Shown: positions 24,620-34,456, numbered from the stretch's first letter. The stretch: 45,087 nucleotides of DNA from Clostridiales bacterium (GCA_022799115.1 JAAWNT010000017.1:1-45087); one strand, 5' to 3'. Translations and numbers: made by a program. Notes: generated by a model not told the origin, from the letters alone.

Positions 24620-26581
24620 TTGGATAACAGAAAGACGCTGCGCAACTTGGCGATCTATTTGGGAATTCCGATTGTTCTAATCATTATTTTTGCGTCGATT
24701 TATATGAATCGCGGACAGACGACCATGAAAACGTCGGAGGTGGTGTCCTACTTCGCTGAGGAACGGGTCAGAGAGTATGACCTGAATTTTGGCACCGGCG
24801 CAATGACCATCAAATTGGACGACGGCACGGAGAAAAAATATACCGCGCCCGCCATTCAATATTTTTTGGATGAGATCAAACCCTATGTGGATCAATACAA
24901 TGAAAAGCATCCCGACAGTCCCATTGTATACAACTGGGACCGGCCCAAAGAGACCTCTTGGCTGATGTCCATGCTGCCGTATATCATCATGCTGGCCATC
25001 ATCATTTTCTTTTGGTGGTTTATGATGAAGCGCATGTCGGCCAGTATGGGCGACGGTGGGAAACAGATGAATTTCGGAAAGGCCAAGATTAAAAATATGG
25101 CCGATGAGAAACGGAAAACCACGTTTGCCGATGTGGCCGGCGCCGATGAGGAAAAGGAAGAGCTGCGTGAAATCGTGGAATTCCTAAAGAATCCCAGAAA
25201 ATACAACGAACTAGGCGCAAGAATTCCCAAAGGGGTTTTGTTGGTGGGCCCTCCCGGCACCGGTAAAACCTTATTGGCCAGAGCGGTCGCCGGGGAAGCC
25301 GGCGTACCCTTTTTCTCCATCTCCGGCTCGGATTTTGTAGAGATGTTTGTCGGCGTGGGCGCATCCCGCGTTCGAGACCTGTTTGATCAGGCGAAGAAGA
25401 ACTCCCCCTGCATTATCTTTATTGATGAAATTGACGCAGTGGGCCGTCAGCGCGGCGCCGGTTTGGGCGGCGGGCATGACGAACGGGAACAAACCTTAAA
25501 TCAGCTTTTGGTGGAAATGGATGGATTTGGCGCCAACGAAGGGGTTATTATGATTGCCGCCACCAACCGTCCTGATATTTTGGATCCCGCCCTAATGCGG
25601 CCCGGTCGTTTTGATCGCCAGGTCATGGTTGGCTCCCCGGATATTAAGGGAAGAGAAGATATCCTAAAGGTTCATGCCAGAGGCAAACCGTTGGCCCCTG
25701 ATGTGGAGCTTAAAACCATTGCTAAATCGACTGCCGGCTTTACCGGCGCTGACTTGGAAAATTTGCTCAATGAGGCGGCGCTGCTGGCAGCCCGGAAAAA
25801 TCTTAAGGCCATCACCATGACTGAAATTGAGGAGGCCACCATTAAAGTGGTGGTGGGTACTGAGAAGAAATCCCGCGTGATGAGCGATAAGGAAAAGAAG
25901 CTGACCGCTTATCATGAAGCGGGTCACGCAGTGGCTACTTTTTACTGTCCCACTCAGGATCCGGTTCACCAGATCTCCATTATCCCGCGCGGTATGGCGG
26001 GAGGGTATACCATGTCACTTCCTGCGGAGGACCGGAATTACCGTTCCCGCGATGAGATGAAAGAGGATATTGTGGTGCTGCTGGGAGGTCGGGTTGCAGA
26101 AGCCTTGATTCTAGGCGATATTTCTACCGGAGCCTCCAATGACATTGAACGTGCCACAAAAATGGCGACCGATATGGTGACCCGTTATGGCATGAGCGAG
26201 AAGCTTGGCCCCATCTGCTATGGTTCCAGCAACAACGAGGTATTTATTGGACGGGATATGGGGCACGTCAAGAATTATTCGGAAGAGACTGCCTCTGAAA
26301 TTGATGAAGAGGTTCACCGTATTATTTCCGCGGGGTACGAGAAAACAGAGAGCATCCTGCGGGAGCATGTTGAAAAACTCCATAAAGTGGCGCAATTCCT
26401 GTTTGTCAATGAGAAGATGAGCGCAGAGGAATTTATGGATGTGATGAAAAAGAATCCGCCTGCTTCTTTGGAAGGAGGACTGGAAGGTTCTGATTCCATG
26501 GAAAAGCCTGGCGAGAGCTCAAATTCTGATTTTAGTGAAAGCAGGTCACGGGAATGGAATCCCGATGAGGATCGAATTTAA
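24620..26581 (+). CDS. ftsH: ATP-dependent zinc metalloprotease FtsH
   Basis: I place the start at TTG 24620 ([15 protein letters not shown]), about 11 bases after AAAAGGAG; GTG 24608 lies inside that site. This gives 653 residues. A first membrane segment (about 8-28), an exported loop of about 80 residues and a second membrane segment (about 112-134) are followed by the AAA domain with Walker [20 protein letters not shown], Walker [12 protein letters not shown] and the SRH ([20 protein letters not shown]). The zinc site is YHEAGHAV, with the third ligand Asp in [10 protein letters not shown]. The tail is acidic and Ser-rich. FtsH degrades misfolded membrane proteins and regulators. A terminator follows at 26586. 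Confidence 0.97.
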   Translation: MDNRKTLRNLAIYLGIPIVLIIIFASIYMNRGQTTMKTSEVVSYFAEERVREYDLNFGTGAMTIKLDDGTEKKYTAPAIQYFLDEIKPYVDQYNEKHPDSPIVYNWDRPKETSWLMSMLPYIIMLAIIIFFWWFMMKRMSASMGDGGKQMNFGKAKIKNMADEKRKTTFADVAGADEEKEELREIVEFLKNPRKYNELGARIPKGVLLVGPPGTGKTLLARAVAGEAGVPFFSISGSDFVEMFVGVGASRVRDLFDQAKKNSPCIIFIDEIDAVGRQRGAGLGGGHDEREQTLNQLLVEMDGFGANEGVIMIAATNRPDILDPALMRPGRFDRQVMVGSPDIKGREDILKVHARGKPLAPDVELKTIAKSTAGFTGADLENLLNEAALLAARKNLKAITMTEIEEATIKVVVGTEKKSRVMSDKEKKLTAYHEAGHAVATFYCPTQDPVHQISIIPRGMAGGYTMSLPAEDRNYRSRDEMKEDIVVLLGGRVAEALILGDISTGASNDIERATKMATDMVTRYGMSEKLGPICYGSSNNEVFIGRDMGHVKNYSEETASEIDEEVHRIISAGYEKTESILREHVEKLHKVAQFLFVNEKMSAEEFMDVMKKNPPASLEGGLEGSDSMEKPGESSNSDFSESRSREWNPDEDRI

Positions 26582-26585
26582 TAAG

Positions 26586-26625
26586 AGAAGAGGCGTTTCC
26601 CTATTGGGAATGCCTCTTTTTCTTT
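26586..26625 (+). terminator. Terminator after ftsH
   Basis: GAGGCGTTTCCC pairs with GGGAATGCCTC with one bulged base, followed by TTTTTC. It ends the rnjA-to-ftsH block. Confidence 0.85.
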
Positions 26626-26746
26626 ACGAATAGAGGAATTATAGCGTTCGTATAACAAATATATAATTATATTTAATGGTTTTCAACGCTGTTTATTTTA
26701 AGCGATGGCAGCGATGATTTTCGCCTTGTATAGCGTTAGGCCCCCC

Positions 26747-26776
26747 TTGACATACTATTGCATTATGAGGTAAATT
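26747..26776 (+). promoter_or_regulatory. Probable promoter of the topoisomerase genes
   Basis: A consensus TTGACA (26747-26752) is followed after 18 bases by TAAATT (26771-26776). The -10 box is weak, but the position, 48 bases before parE, fits. Confidence 0.5.
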
Positions 26777-26823
26777 ATAGGTTGACGTTATTGAAATGGT
26801 TTATAAAACCAGGAGGAGTATCC

Positions 26824-28809
26824 ATGGCAAAAAAGAAGAGCGCAGAATATGGGAACGACAGCATTTCATCCCTGAAAGGTGCGGACCGTGTGCGCAAGCG
26901 CCCGGCCGTTATTTTTGGTTCTGATGGAATTGAGGGCTGTCAGCATTCCATATTTGAGATATTATCCAACTCCATCGACGAGGCAAGAGAGGGCTATGGC
27001 AACCGAATAACCGTGACCCGGTATGAGGATAGGTCTATTGAGGTGGAGGATCACGGACGGGGAATTCCCGTGGATTTTAACAACAACGAACAGCGGTTTA
27101 ATTGGGAGCTGGTATTCTGTGAAATGTATGCCGGCGGTAAATACAATAACAACGAGGCGGAAAGCTACGAATATTCCCTAGGGCTCAACGGTTTGGGGCT
27201 TTGTTCCACCCAATATGCATCGGAATATATGGATGTGGATATCCGAAGGGACGGCGCTCGTTATACCCTTCATTTTGAGTGTGGGGAAAATGTTGGAGGA
27301 CTTAAGAAAGAGACGTATTCAAAAAAAGATACCGGCACCCGGATTCGTTGGAAGCCGGATTTACAGGTGTTTACGGATATAGACATACCGGTAGAATACT
27401 TTTTGGATACCATGAAACGGCAGGCTATTGTCAATGCGGGCGTTACCTTTATCTTCCGCGACCAGAAAGGTAAGGAGTTTGAACAGACGGAGTTTTTGTA
27501 TCAGGACGGCATTGTGGATCACGTAAAAGAGATGGTGAGTGAGGACGGTTTGACTCCCATCCAATCCTGGCAAACCGAACGTAAGGTGCGGGACCGGGCC
27601 GATAAGCCGGAGTATAAAACCAAAATCAACGTGGCGTTTGCCTTTTCCAATAAGCGGCATGTGGCGGAGTATTACCATAATTCCAGCTGGCTGGAACATG
27701 GGGGCGCTCCGGATAAGGCGGTTCGGAACGCCTTTGTCTACCAGATTGACGCTTATTGTAAACAGACCGGAAAGTATACTAAAAATGAGAGCAAAATAAC
27801 TTTTGCCGATGTGGAAGATTGTTTGATCCTTGTCATTTCCTCTTTTTCCAGCGTTACCTCTTATGAGAATCAGACTAAGAAGGCCATAACCAATAAAGGC
27901 ATACAGGACGCAATGGTAGAAATGCTCCGGCATAACCTGGAAATCTATTTCATAGAAAATCCCATTGAGGCGGACAAGATCGCGGGACAAGTGCTCATCA
28001 ATAAGCGAAGCCGTGAGGATGCCGAAAAGACCCGTCTCAACCTGAAAAAGAAGCTGACCAGTAATATGGACATCACCAGCCGGGTGGCCAAATTTGTGGA
28101 TTGCAGGAGTAAAGATGTCACAGAACGGGAACTGTTTATTGTGGAGGGAGATTCCGCATTAGGCGCCTGCAAACAGGCCCGGGACCCGGATTTCCAAGCG
28201 ATCATTCCAATCCGTGGAAAAATTCTTAACTGTCTGAAAGCGGATTATGATAAGATTTTTAAAAATGACATCATCACCGATTTGATTAAGGTACTGGGCT
28301 GCGGTGTCCAGGTGAAATCCAAAGCCAATAAGGAGCTTTCGTCCTTTGATCTGTCCATGCTTCGATGGAGCAAAGTTATCTTGTGTACCGATGCGGATGT
28401 GGACGGATTTCAAATCCGAACGCTGTTGCTGACTATGATTTATCAGCTGACCCCGGCGCTGATTGAGGCGGGTAAGGTATTTATCGCGGAATCTCCTCTG
28501 TATGAGATTAACAGCAAAAATCAGACTTACTTTGCCTATACGGAGAATGAAAAGCAAAGATTTCTCGACCAGCTGGGAAACGCGAAATACACCATCCAGC
28601 GATCCAAAGGATTGGGCGAAAATGAACCGGATATGATGAACTTGACCACTATGAACCCGGCAACCCGAAGATTGATTAAGGTTATGCCGGAGGATGCGGA
28701 ACATACCTCCCGGATGTTTGATCTTCTGTTGGGGAACGATCTTTCCGGGCGCAAGGATTATATAGCGGAAAATGGTCATCTCTATTTGGATGTGGCAGAT
28801 GTCAGTTAA
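26824..28809 (+). CDS. parE: Type IIA topoisomerase ATPase subunit, ParE/GyrB-like
   Basis: ATG 26824 (MAKKKSAEYG) has an AGGAGGAG site and gives 661 residues. The GHKL ATPase has EILSNSIDEAREG, EDHGRGIPVDF and GLNGLGLCSTQ. The TOPRIM domain has VEGDSALGA with the metal Asp residues in LCTDADVDGFQIRTLLL, and the C-terminus has KGLGENEPDMM. Compared with ordinary GyrB, the first loop is divergent (RPAVIFGSDGIEGCQHS instead of the usual RPGMYIG) and the ATP-lid region is unusual (DFNNNEQRFNWELVFCEMYAGGKYNNN). This divergent subfamily sits beside a matching ParC in many Clostridia and probably acts as the decatenase, with a normal gyrase elsewhere in the genome. It is not a gyrase by context. 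Confidence 0.88.
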   Translation: MAKKKSAEYGNDSISSLKGADRVRKRPAVIFGSDGIEGCQHSIFEILSNSIDEAREGYGNRITVTRYEDRSIEVEDHGRGIPVDFNNNEQRFNWELVFCEMYAGGKYNNNEAESYEYSLGLNGLGLCSTQYASEYMDVDIRRDGARYTLHFECGENVGGLKKETYSKKDTGTRIRWKPDLQVFTDIDIPVEYFLDTMKRQAIVNAGVTFIFRDQKGKEFEQTEFLYQDGIVDHVKEMVSEDGLTPIQSWQTERKVRDRADKPEYKTKINVAFAFSNKRHVAEYYHNSSWLEHGGAPDKAVRNAFVYQIDAYCKQTGKYTKNESKITFADVEDCLILVISSFSSVTSYENQTKKAITNKGIQDAMVEMLRHNLEIYFIENPIEADKIAGQVLINKRSREDAEKTRLNLKKKLTSNMDITSRVAKFVDCRSKDVTERELFIVEGDSALGACKQARDPDFQAIIPIRGKILNCLKADYDKIFKNDIITDLIKVLGCGVQVKSKANKELSSFDLSMLRWSKVILCTDADVDGFQIRTLLLTMIYQLTPALIEAGKVFIAESPLYEINSKNQTYFAYTENEKQRFLDQLGNAKYTIQRSKGLGENEPDMMNLTTMNPATRRLIKVMPEDAEHTSRMFDLLLGNDLSGRKDYIAENGHLYLDVADVS

Positions 28810-28902
28810 CCGTTTTTGAATGGTACGGGTCTGCTCAGATATTCTTATATGAGAAAGAGATTCACATAAATACTATCAAAAGATGGGGAGAGATGAACAA
28901 AC

Positions 28903-31143
28903 ATGCCTCCTAAAAAGAGAAATGCCCCGAAGCGGCCTTCTGCGCCCAAGAACCACGGAGTAATCGAAGGCGCCGGGGAAGTGGTGGAACAGCGCATTGT
29001 CAGCACGCTGGAAGAGAATTATATGCCCTATGCCATGAGCGTGATTTTATCCCGAGCTTTGCCGGAAATCGACGGGTTCAAGCCCTCGCACCGAAAACTG
29101 CTTTACACCATGTATAAGATGGGCCTGCTCAACGCAGCGCGCACAAAGTCGGCCAATATTGTGGGGCAGACGATGAAGCTAAATCCCCACGGAGACGCCG
29201 CCATCTACGATACCATGGTGCGTTTGAGCCGGGGATACGAGGCGTTGTTGCATCCATATGTGGATTCCAAGGGGAATTTTGGAAAGTTTTACTCCCGGGA
29301 TATGGCTTGGGCGGCGTCCCGGTATACCGAGGCCAAATTGGACCCGATTTGCCAGGAGCTGTTTCGGGACATTGATAAGGACACCGTGGACTTTGTGGAC
29401 AATTATGACAATACCTTAAAGGAGCCCACACTCCTTCCAGCGTGCTTTCCCTCGGTGCTTGTTAACGCCAATACCGGCATTGCTGTGGGAATGGCCAGCT
29501 CCATCTGTCCGTTTAATTTAAAAGAGGTATGTGAAACCACCATCGCTTTGATGAAAAACCCGGAGCACGACATAGCATCCACCCTGCTGGCCCCCGATTT
29601 TCCAGGCGGCGGGCAGATTTTGTATGTAAGGGAAGCTATGGAGCAGGTATACCGTACCGGCAAGGGAGGCGTTAAGGTGCGTGCCCGTTATTCGGTGGAC
29701 GCAGCGGCAAATTGTGTGGATATCACCAGCATTCCACCCACCACCTCCTGTGAGGCTATCATTGAAAAGATCATTGATTTGGTTAAACAGGGGAAAGTAA
29801 AGGAGATCGCGGACATTCGGGATGAAACCGGTCTGGACGGTCTGAAAATCACCATTGATTTGAAACGTGGCGTGGACGCGGACCGCCTGATGCAGAAACT
29901 TTACAGAATGTCCCCGCTGGAGGACACGTTTTCCTGCAATTTTAATGTCTTGATCGCTGGAATTCCCAGGGTATTGGGCGTGCGGGAATTATTGGAGGAA
30001 TGGATTGCCTTCCGAGTGGAATGTGTACGCAGAAGGACCCATTACGATCTGAAGAAAAAACAGGACAAATTGCATTTGTTGCAGGGGTTGGAGCGAATCC
30101 TTTTGGATATTGACAAGGCCATTGCAATCGTGCGCGGAACGGAAGAGGAAACGGAAGTAGTTCCTAACCTGATGATCGGGTTTGGCATTGATGAAATCCA
30201 GGCGGAATATGTGGCGGAAATCAAGCTTCGCCATTTAAACCGGGAGTATATTTTGAAACGAACCCAGGAGATCGAACAGCTGGAGCATGAGATTGCACAG
30301 CTGCAATCCGTTTTGGAAAACAAATCCAAAGTGAAAAGCATCATCATCAGCGAGCTAAAGGATGTAATCAAAACGTATGGGCAGCCTCGAAAGAGCATGC
30401 TGATCTATCCCAGCGAACTGGATGAAGCGGAGCCGGAGGACGAGATTCCGGATTATCCAGTGCATCTATTCTTCAGCAAGGAAGGATATTTTAAGAAAAT
30501 TACTCCCCAATCCCTACGCATGAGTTCGGAGCAGAAGCTCAAAGAAGGGGATAAGATGGTGTATACGGTAGAGGCCAGCAATGTGTGCGACCTGCTGTTC
30601 TTCAGCGATCGTTGCAGGGTATATAAGGCCAAGGCCAGCGATTTCTCCGATACCAAGGCCAGTGTGCTGGGAGAATACATTCCCGCAAAACTGGGAATGG
30701 AGGAGGGAGAACAAGCTTTGTCCATGGTGGTTACCAAGGATTATCAGGGATATCTGCTGTTTTTCTATGAAAATGGAAAGCTGGCCAAGGTGCCTTTAGA
30801 ATCTTATGCCACCAAGACAAACCGTAAAAAGCTCACGGCGGCCTATTCCGATAAATCCCCCTTGGTGTGCGTGCTGGCCGCACCCCAGGACGGAGAGTAT
30901 CTGCTCAACTCCTCAGCGGGACGTCTGCTGCTGGTGCACTCAGGAGCAGTAGCCGCCAAATCCACCCGTAGTACCCAAGGCGTGTCTGTGATGACGTTAA
31001 AGAAAGGACACCGGCTGATGGGCGCAGTCTCCTATCAGGAGGATATGCTGAAAAGACCCAATCGCTATCGCACCAAAACTCTGCCGGCCGCTGGAATGCT
31101 TCCCGCTCCTGAAGAGACCGAAGGAGACCAGCTTCAGCTGTAA
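28903..31143 (+). CDS. parC: Type IIA topoisomerase DNA-cleavage subunit, ParC/GyrA-like
   Basis: A protein of 746 residues. The winged-helix cleavage domain opens with YMPYAMSVILSRALPEIDGFKPSHRKLLYTMY. The catalytic Tyr is at about residue 141 in ASRYTEAKL, and the segment after it (DKDTVDFVDNYD) is standard. A coiled-coil arm spans about 430-480. The C-terminal beta-propeller is short and lacks the QRRGGKG GyrA box, favouring a decatenase over a gyrase. In the quinolone-pocket motif NPHGDAAIYDT, the residue matching E. coli GyrA Ser83 is Ala (about 99), while the Asp87 equivalent is kept. The N-terminus is a short Lys/Pro-rich tail. It follows parE by 93 bases in the same direction. The GGGAGAG site is somewhat far (about 12 bases) from the ATG. 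Confidence 0.9.
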   Translation: MPPKKRNAPKRPSAPKNHGVIEGAGEVVEQRIVSTLEENYMPYAMSVILSRALPEIDGFKPSHRKLLYTMYKMGLLNAARTKSANIVGQTMKLNPHGDAAIYDTMVRLSRGYEALLHPYVDSKGNFGKFYSRDMAWAASRYTEAKLDPICQELFRDIDKDTVDFVDNYDNTLKEPTLLPACFPSVLVNANTGIAVGMASSICPFNLKEVCETTIALMKNPEHDIASTLLAPDFPGGGQILYVREAMEQVYRTGKGGVKVRARYSVDAAANCVDITSIPPTTSCEAIIEKIIDLVKQGKVKEIADIRDETGLDGLKITIDLKRGVDADRLMQKLYRMSPLEDTFSCNFNVLIAGIPRVLGVRELLEEWIAFRVECVRRRTHYDLKKKQDKLHLLQGLERILLDIDKAIAIVRGTEEETEVVPNLMIGFGIDEIQAEYVAEIKLRHLNREYILKRTQEIEQLEHEIAQLQSVLENKSKVKSIIISELKDVIKTYGQPRKSMLIYPSELDEAEPEDEIPDYPVHLFFSKEGYFKKITPQSLRMSSEQKLKEGDKMVYTVEASNVCDLLFFSDRCRVYKAKASDFSDTKASVLGEYIPAKLGMEEGEQALSMVVTKDYQGYLLFFYENGKLAKVPLESYATKTNRKKLTAAYSDKSPLVCVLAAPQDGEYLLNSSAGRLLLVHSGAVAAKSTRSTQGVSVMTLKKGHRLMGAVSYQEDMLKRPNRYRTKTLPAAGMLPAPEETEGDQLQL

Positions 31144-31199
31144 TAGGGAATCAAAAATAGACGTTCCAATCTGGACTTAAAACGAATGAAGGTCCAATG

Positions 31200-31241
31200 A
31201 AAAAACCGCCGTCCTCAGAGCCAAATGGCTGAGGACGGCGG
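31200..31241 (-). terminator. Strong terminator oriented leftward
   Basis: CCGCCGTCCTCAG (31206-31218) pairs perfectly with CTGAGGACGGCGG (31229-31241). The T-run exists only on the reverse strand (A-run at 31200-31205); rightward the stem is followed by GC-rich sequence. It therefore ends a minus-strand transcript, though it could also slow rightward polymerase leaving parC. Confidence 0.75.
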
Positions 31242-31304
31242 CGCGGCAGAAAAGCAAACGCAATTCTATTTCAACTGCCTGGCACACAAAAAATCATCTG
31301 CATA

Positions 31305-31438
31305 TACTAATTTTCGTCATGTTTATAGCCAGCCATCGAGCGTTAACCGTCTTACAGCGTTTCATGCTTTGAAAAAACGAAACCCCTTTGCTTTTTGGCA
31401 AAAAGGATTTGCTCCATGGCTCATCACGTAAATTAGTA
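31305..31438. repeat. Long imperfect inverted repeat, possible structured RNA or small element
   Basis: TACTAATTTTCGTCATG (31305-31321) matches the reverse complement of 31422-31438 at 15 of 17 positions. The 100 bases between contain a further palindrome (CTTTTTGGCAAAAAG). Arms of this length at the ends of a 134-base unit suit either a long-range RNA stem or a miniature inverted-repeat element; no flanking target duplication is evident. Confidence 0.55.
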
Positions 31439-31622
31439 CGATTTTTTCTTCGGTGCCTGTATATAGGATATCCCTGTTTGGTTCCGTTACTCTGGTAATT
31501 TACGGAAACGTGTAAAAGTGAAATGTGCATGGCTTTTTAAATAATAAAAGCTTATAAATGGATTTATCGGTCTATTTTGGGAGATCAAACCGGAAATTGA
31601 CAAAATATTGCAGCAATTTCCC

Positions 31623-31651
31623 TTGCAAAAGTGTATTTGTTGTGCTAAACT
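31623..31651 (+). promoter_or_regulatory. Sigma-A-type promoter of secG
   Basis: TTGCAA (31623-31628) and TAAACT (31646-31651) are 17 bases apart, 38 bases before the secG start. Confidence 0.68.
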
Positions 31652-31689
31652 AGTCTAGTATGATAACCGAGTTTTACGGAGGTGTTCAA

Positions 31690-31938
31690 ATGGGTGCGCT
31701 TCAAATCGTGTTTGGAGTGATCCTCGCGCTTTTCTCGATTGCTATCATCATTGTTGTTCTTCTGCAAGAGGGACATCAAAAGAATGTTGGCGTGGTCACC
31801 GGCGGTGCTGATACTTTCTTTGAAAAAAATCAGGCCCGTTCCATTGATGCGTTTCTCGCTCGCTGGACAAAAGTGATTGCCGTCGGCTTTTTCTTGTTGG
31901 TGATTGCGATCAATGTTGTGATGTTTTTTACAAAATAA
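31690..31938 (+). CDS. secG: Preprotein translocase subunit SecG
   Basis: ATG 31690 has ACGGAGGTG at ideal spacing and yields 82 residues; a longer frame from 31660 is less likely. Two membrane segments (about 3-23 and 58-79) flank a cytoplasmic loop with the SecG-typical VVLLQEGHQKNVGVVTGGADTFF. In many SecG proteins this loop reads LLQ.gKG..l....GG....f. The second segment ends near the C-terminus (VVMFFTK). SecG assists SecYE in protein export. Its position just upstream of the RNase R gene is a common Bacillota arrangement, though here a strong terminator separates them. Confidence 0.95.
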   Translation: MGALQIVFGVILALFSIAIIIVVLLQEGHQKNVGVVTGGADTFFEKNQARSIDAFLARWTKVIAVGFFLLVIAINVVMFFTK

Positions 31939-31950
31939 TCGTAACTAGGG

Positions 31951-31979
31951 AAAACCCCGCGTGTATCGCGGGGTTTTTT
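31951..31979 (+). terminator. Terminator after secG
   Basis: AACCCCGCG and CGCGGGGTT form a perfect stem with a TGTAT loop, followed by a T-run. Confidence 0.92.
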
Positions 31980-32124
31980 GTATGAGAAAATGCAGATAAT
32001 AGAAGCAATAAGAGCCGGGGAAAGACCTGGATCATGAATACAATAACTAGGCGACAAAACGGAAGAAGAACCGTTTGCAAAATAATCGCCACAACTTCTC
32101 ATTGGCACGAAAGGATAAAACAAT

Positions 32125-34224
32125 ATGAAAGAGAATATAAAAAGCGCAGTTTTGCGCGTGGTAACGGAAAGTCACGATGCAGTAGAACCGGATAAGGTGT
32201 TTCAGGAGGTAGACGCCAAGGATCGGGAGGCTTTTACAAACTCAGTGAAGCAGCTCCAGCAGGATGGTAAGTTATTAATTACCAAAAAGGGGAAGCTGGT
32301 TTCTCCGAAAGCCTCCGGTCTAACGCCGGCCCGCATAATTTCCCAGTCAAAGAATTTTTCCTTTGCCCGTCCGCTGGATGGAGGAGAGGATGTCTACATT
32401 GCGGATGCCAATCGAAAAAAGGCCATGCTGGGAGATATCGTTATGCTGCACAAGCTGCACAATTCCCCCAAAGGGATGGACGGTGCGGTGGAACGGATTA
32501 TCGTGCGGGGGAGCCGGATGGTCACCGGTACGGTGTCCCGAAGCCGCGCCTGCTGCGAGCTTGTTCCCGATTCCAATTTTCGATTTAACATCAACATTGA
32601 AAAAGGCGCCACTTTGGGAGCGCGCAACGGGGATAAGGTTCAGGCGGTGCTGTCCTTTCGCCCCCGCACCAATCAGTTGTCCGCCCGGGTGATTAAAATC
32701 TACGGCAAGGCTTCCAGCGCTAAAATATGCGCAGACGCCATCATTGACGCCAATGCCATTCCCACCGAGTTTCCCGCTGATGTGGCGGCCGCCGCTAGAC
32801 GGCTGGCGGCCCGGGGAATCTCTCCTGAGGAGAGGAACCACCGCCTGGATTTGAGAGATCAGCTTATTTTCACAGTGGATGGGGCGGACGCCAAAGATTT
32901 GGACGATGCTATTTCCGTGGAAAAGATCTCTTCCGGCTGGCGGCTCGGGGTGCATATCGCGGACGTATCCCACTATGTACGGGAAGGAAGCCCCATTGAT
33001 AAGGAGGCGCTGCGCCGCGGCACCTCAGTATATTTTGCGGATCGGGTGATCCCTATGCTCCCAAAGGAATTGTCGAATGGGAGCTGTTCTCTCAACGCGG
33101 GGGAGGACAAGCTGACGTTTTCCGCACTGATTGAGCTGGATTCAAGGGGCAATATCGTGTCCTATGACTTCCGAAAAACCATCATCAATTCCAAGGTGCG
33201 CGGCGTGTATTCCGAAGTGAACCAGATTTTTGCTAAAACTGCGGGAGCGGAAATTCTGAATAAATACAAACCGGTATTACAGCCGCTCAAGGTGGGGAAA
33301 GAGCTGGCCGATTTACTGGAGCGCCGAGGTGTGGAGCGGGGAACCATGGAGCTGGAGAGCGGGGAGTCCCGCTTTACGCTGAATGAACAGGGGATCTGCG
33401 TGGATATCACCGCCCGGGTTCAGGGAGAAGCGGAAAAGATGATCGAGCAGTTTATGCTTACCGCAAATCAGGCCGCCGCTATGTTTGCCGGAAGCGCGGA
33501 TATCCCCTTTGTGTACCGGGTGCACGAGGCCCCGGATCCCGAGAGGGTTTGTATACTCAGAGAATTGGCGGGTGCGCTGGGACTTAAAAATCAAAAGCTG
33601 AGAGAAGGTGTACGTAGCGCCGACTTTGCGGATTTGCTTCAGGAAGCAGCGCATACCCCGGCTTCTAAGATGATTTCTAACCAGGTGCTGCGCACGATGG
33701 CCAAGGCTCGGTACGACTTCCGGCCCTTGGGACATTTTGGTTTGGCGCTGAATGATTACTGTCATTTTACATCTCCGATCCGCCGTTATCCGGATACGGC
33801 CATCCACAGAATTTTATCCGACCTTGTGGCTGGTGCGCCAGCGTCCAAATTACAAAAGAAATACACGGAATTTGCCGCTAACGCCGCCTCTGAATCCTCA
33901 ATTTGCGAAGTGCGCGCCATGAAGGCGGAGCGCGACGCGGAGAAGTGCTATATGGCTGAGTATATGAGCCAACATATCGGAGAGGAGTATGACGGAATTA
34001 TCAGTGGCGTTACGGCCCGGGGAATTTTTGTGGAACTGCCAAACAGCGTGGAAGGCTTTGTAAGCCTGGAGGACTTCCCAGAATGCCGCTTCCAGTTTGA
34101 CGGACTGACCACCCATACCGACGAAATCAGCGGGCGCAAGCTAACCATAGGGGGCGCTTTGCGCATTCAGGTGGCTTCTGCCGATGTGGCTACTGGTCTG
34201 ATTGATTTTACTCCTGCGGAATAA
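32125..34224 (+). CDS. rnr: Ribonuclease R
   Basis: A protein of 699 residues. The N-terminal winged-helix and cold-shock regions (about 1-200, including ARIISQSKNFSFARPLDGGEDVYI) precede the RNB catalytic domain with the acidic cluster DGADAKDLDDAIS, GWRLGVHIADVSHYV and LPKELSNGSCSLNAGEDKLTF. FTSPIRRYPD is near the domain end. A C-terminal S1 domain (YDGIISGVTARGIFVELPNSVEGFV) completes it. The enzyme is a processive 3'-5' exonuclease able to digest structured RNA and takes part in tmRNA-mediated decay. No Lys-rich tail follows the S1 domain. ATG 32125 has AAAGGA about ten bases upstream. smpB, often next door in other Bacillota, is about 21 kb away here. Confidence 0.96.
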   Translation: MKENIKSAVLRVVTESHDAVEPDKVFQEVDAKDREAFTNSVKQLQQDGKLLITKKGKLVSPKASGLTPARIISQSKNFSFARPLDGGEDVYIADANRKKAMLGDIVMLHKLHNSPKGMDGAVERIIVRGSRMVTGTVSRSRACCELVPDSNFRFNINIEKGATLGARNGDKVQAVLSFRPRTNQLSARVIKIYGKASSAKICADAIIDANAIPTEFPADVAAAARRLAARGISPEERNHRLDLRDQLIFTVDGADAKDLDDAISVEKISSGWRLGVHIADVSHYVREGSPIDKEALRRGTSVYFADRVIPMLPKELSNGSCSLNAGEDKLTFSALIELDSRGNIVSYDFRKTIINSKVRGVYSEVNQIFAKTAGAEILNKYKPVLQPLKVGKELADLLERRGVERGTMELESGESRFTLNEQGICVDITARVQGEAEKMIEQFMLTANQAAAMFAGSADIPFVYRVHEAPDPERVCILRELAGALGLKNQKLREGVRSADFADLLQEAAHTPASKMISNQVLRTMAKARYDFRPLGHFGLALNDYCHFTSPIRRYPDTAIHRILSDLVAGAPASKLQKKYTEFAANAASESSICEVRAMKAERDAEKCYMAEYMSQHIGEEYDGIISGVTARGIFVELPNSVEGFVSLEDFPECRFQFDGLTTHTDEISGRKLTIGGALRIQVASADVATGLIDFTPAE

Positions 34225-34293
34225 GCCCAAAGCGCTTTCAGTACGGACTAGATAAAACGTTCGCTTTACTTTTGTTCAGAAATAAATTTAGTT

Positions 34294-34328
34294 GGCCCTG
34301 CTGCATGTTATCTGCGGCAGGGCCTTTG
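34294..34328 (+). terminator. Terminator after RNase R
   Basis: GGCCCTGC (34294-34301) pairs with GCAGGGCC (34317-34324), the stem continuing inward with GCA/TGC; a short TTTGT follows. Confidence 0.7.
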
Positions 34329-34456
34329 TAATTGATAAAGGGGGAAAAACTGGAAAGTATTTGTATATTTGCTGTCATAAATGCCTAACCTATTAACATA
34401 AATATTACTACCACAGCCGCAGTGGCGGAGGTGGGGATAGGCGGAGGTTTGTTACT

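Larger units (their letters stand above)
31144..31689. other. Intergenic region with leftward terminator and long inverted repeat
   Basis: A 546-base gap between parC and secG. No open frame here has a ribosome binding site or sensible composition. It contains a very strong hairpin oriented leftward (31200-31241), a 17-base imperfect inverted repeat spanning 31305-31438, a further hairpin (31482-31507, TTCCGT with ACGGAA) and the secG promoter (31623-31651). The structure content is higher than expected for a plain spacer and may reflect a leftward non-coding transcript. Confidence 0.5.

Noticed and set aside
31294-31530. 78-codon minus-strand frame before the leftward terminator
   Set aside because: It has no ribosome binding site and a composition unlike the window's proteins; a non-coding transcript explains the terminator better.
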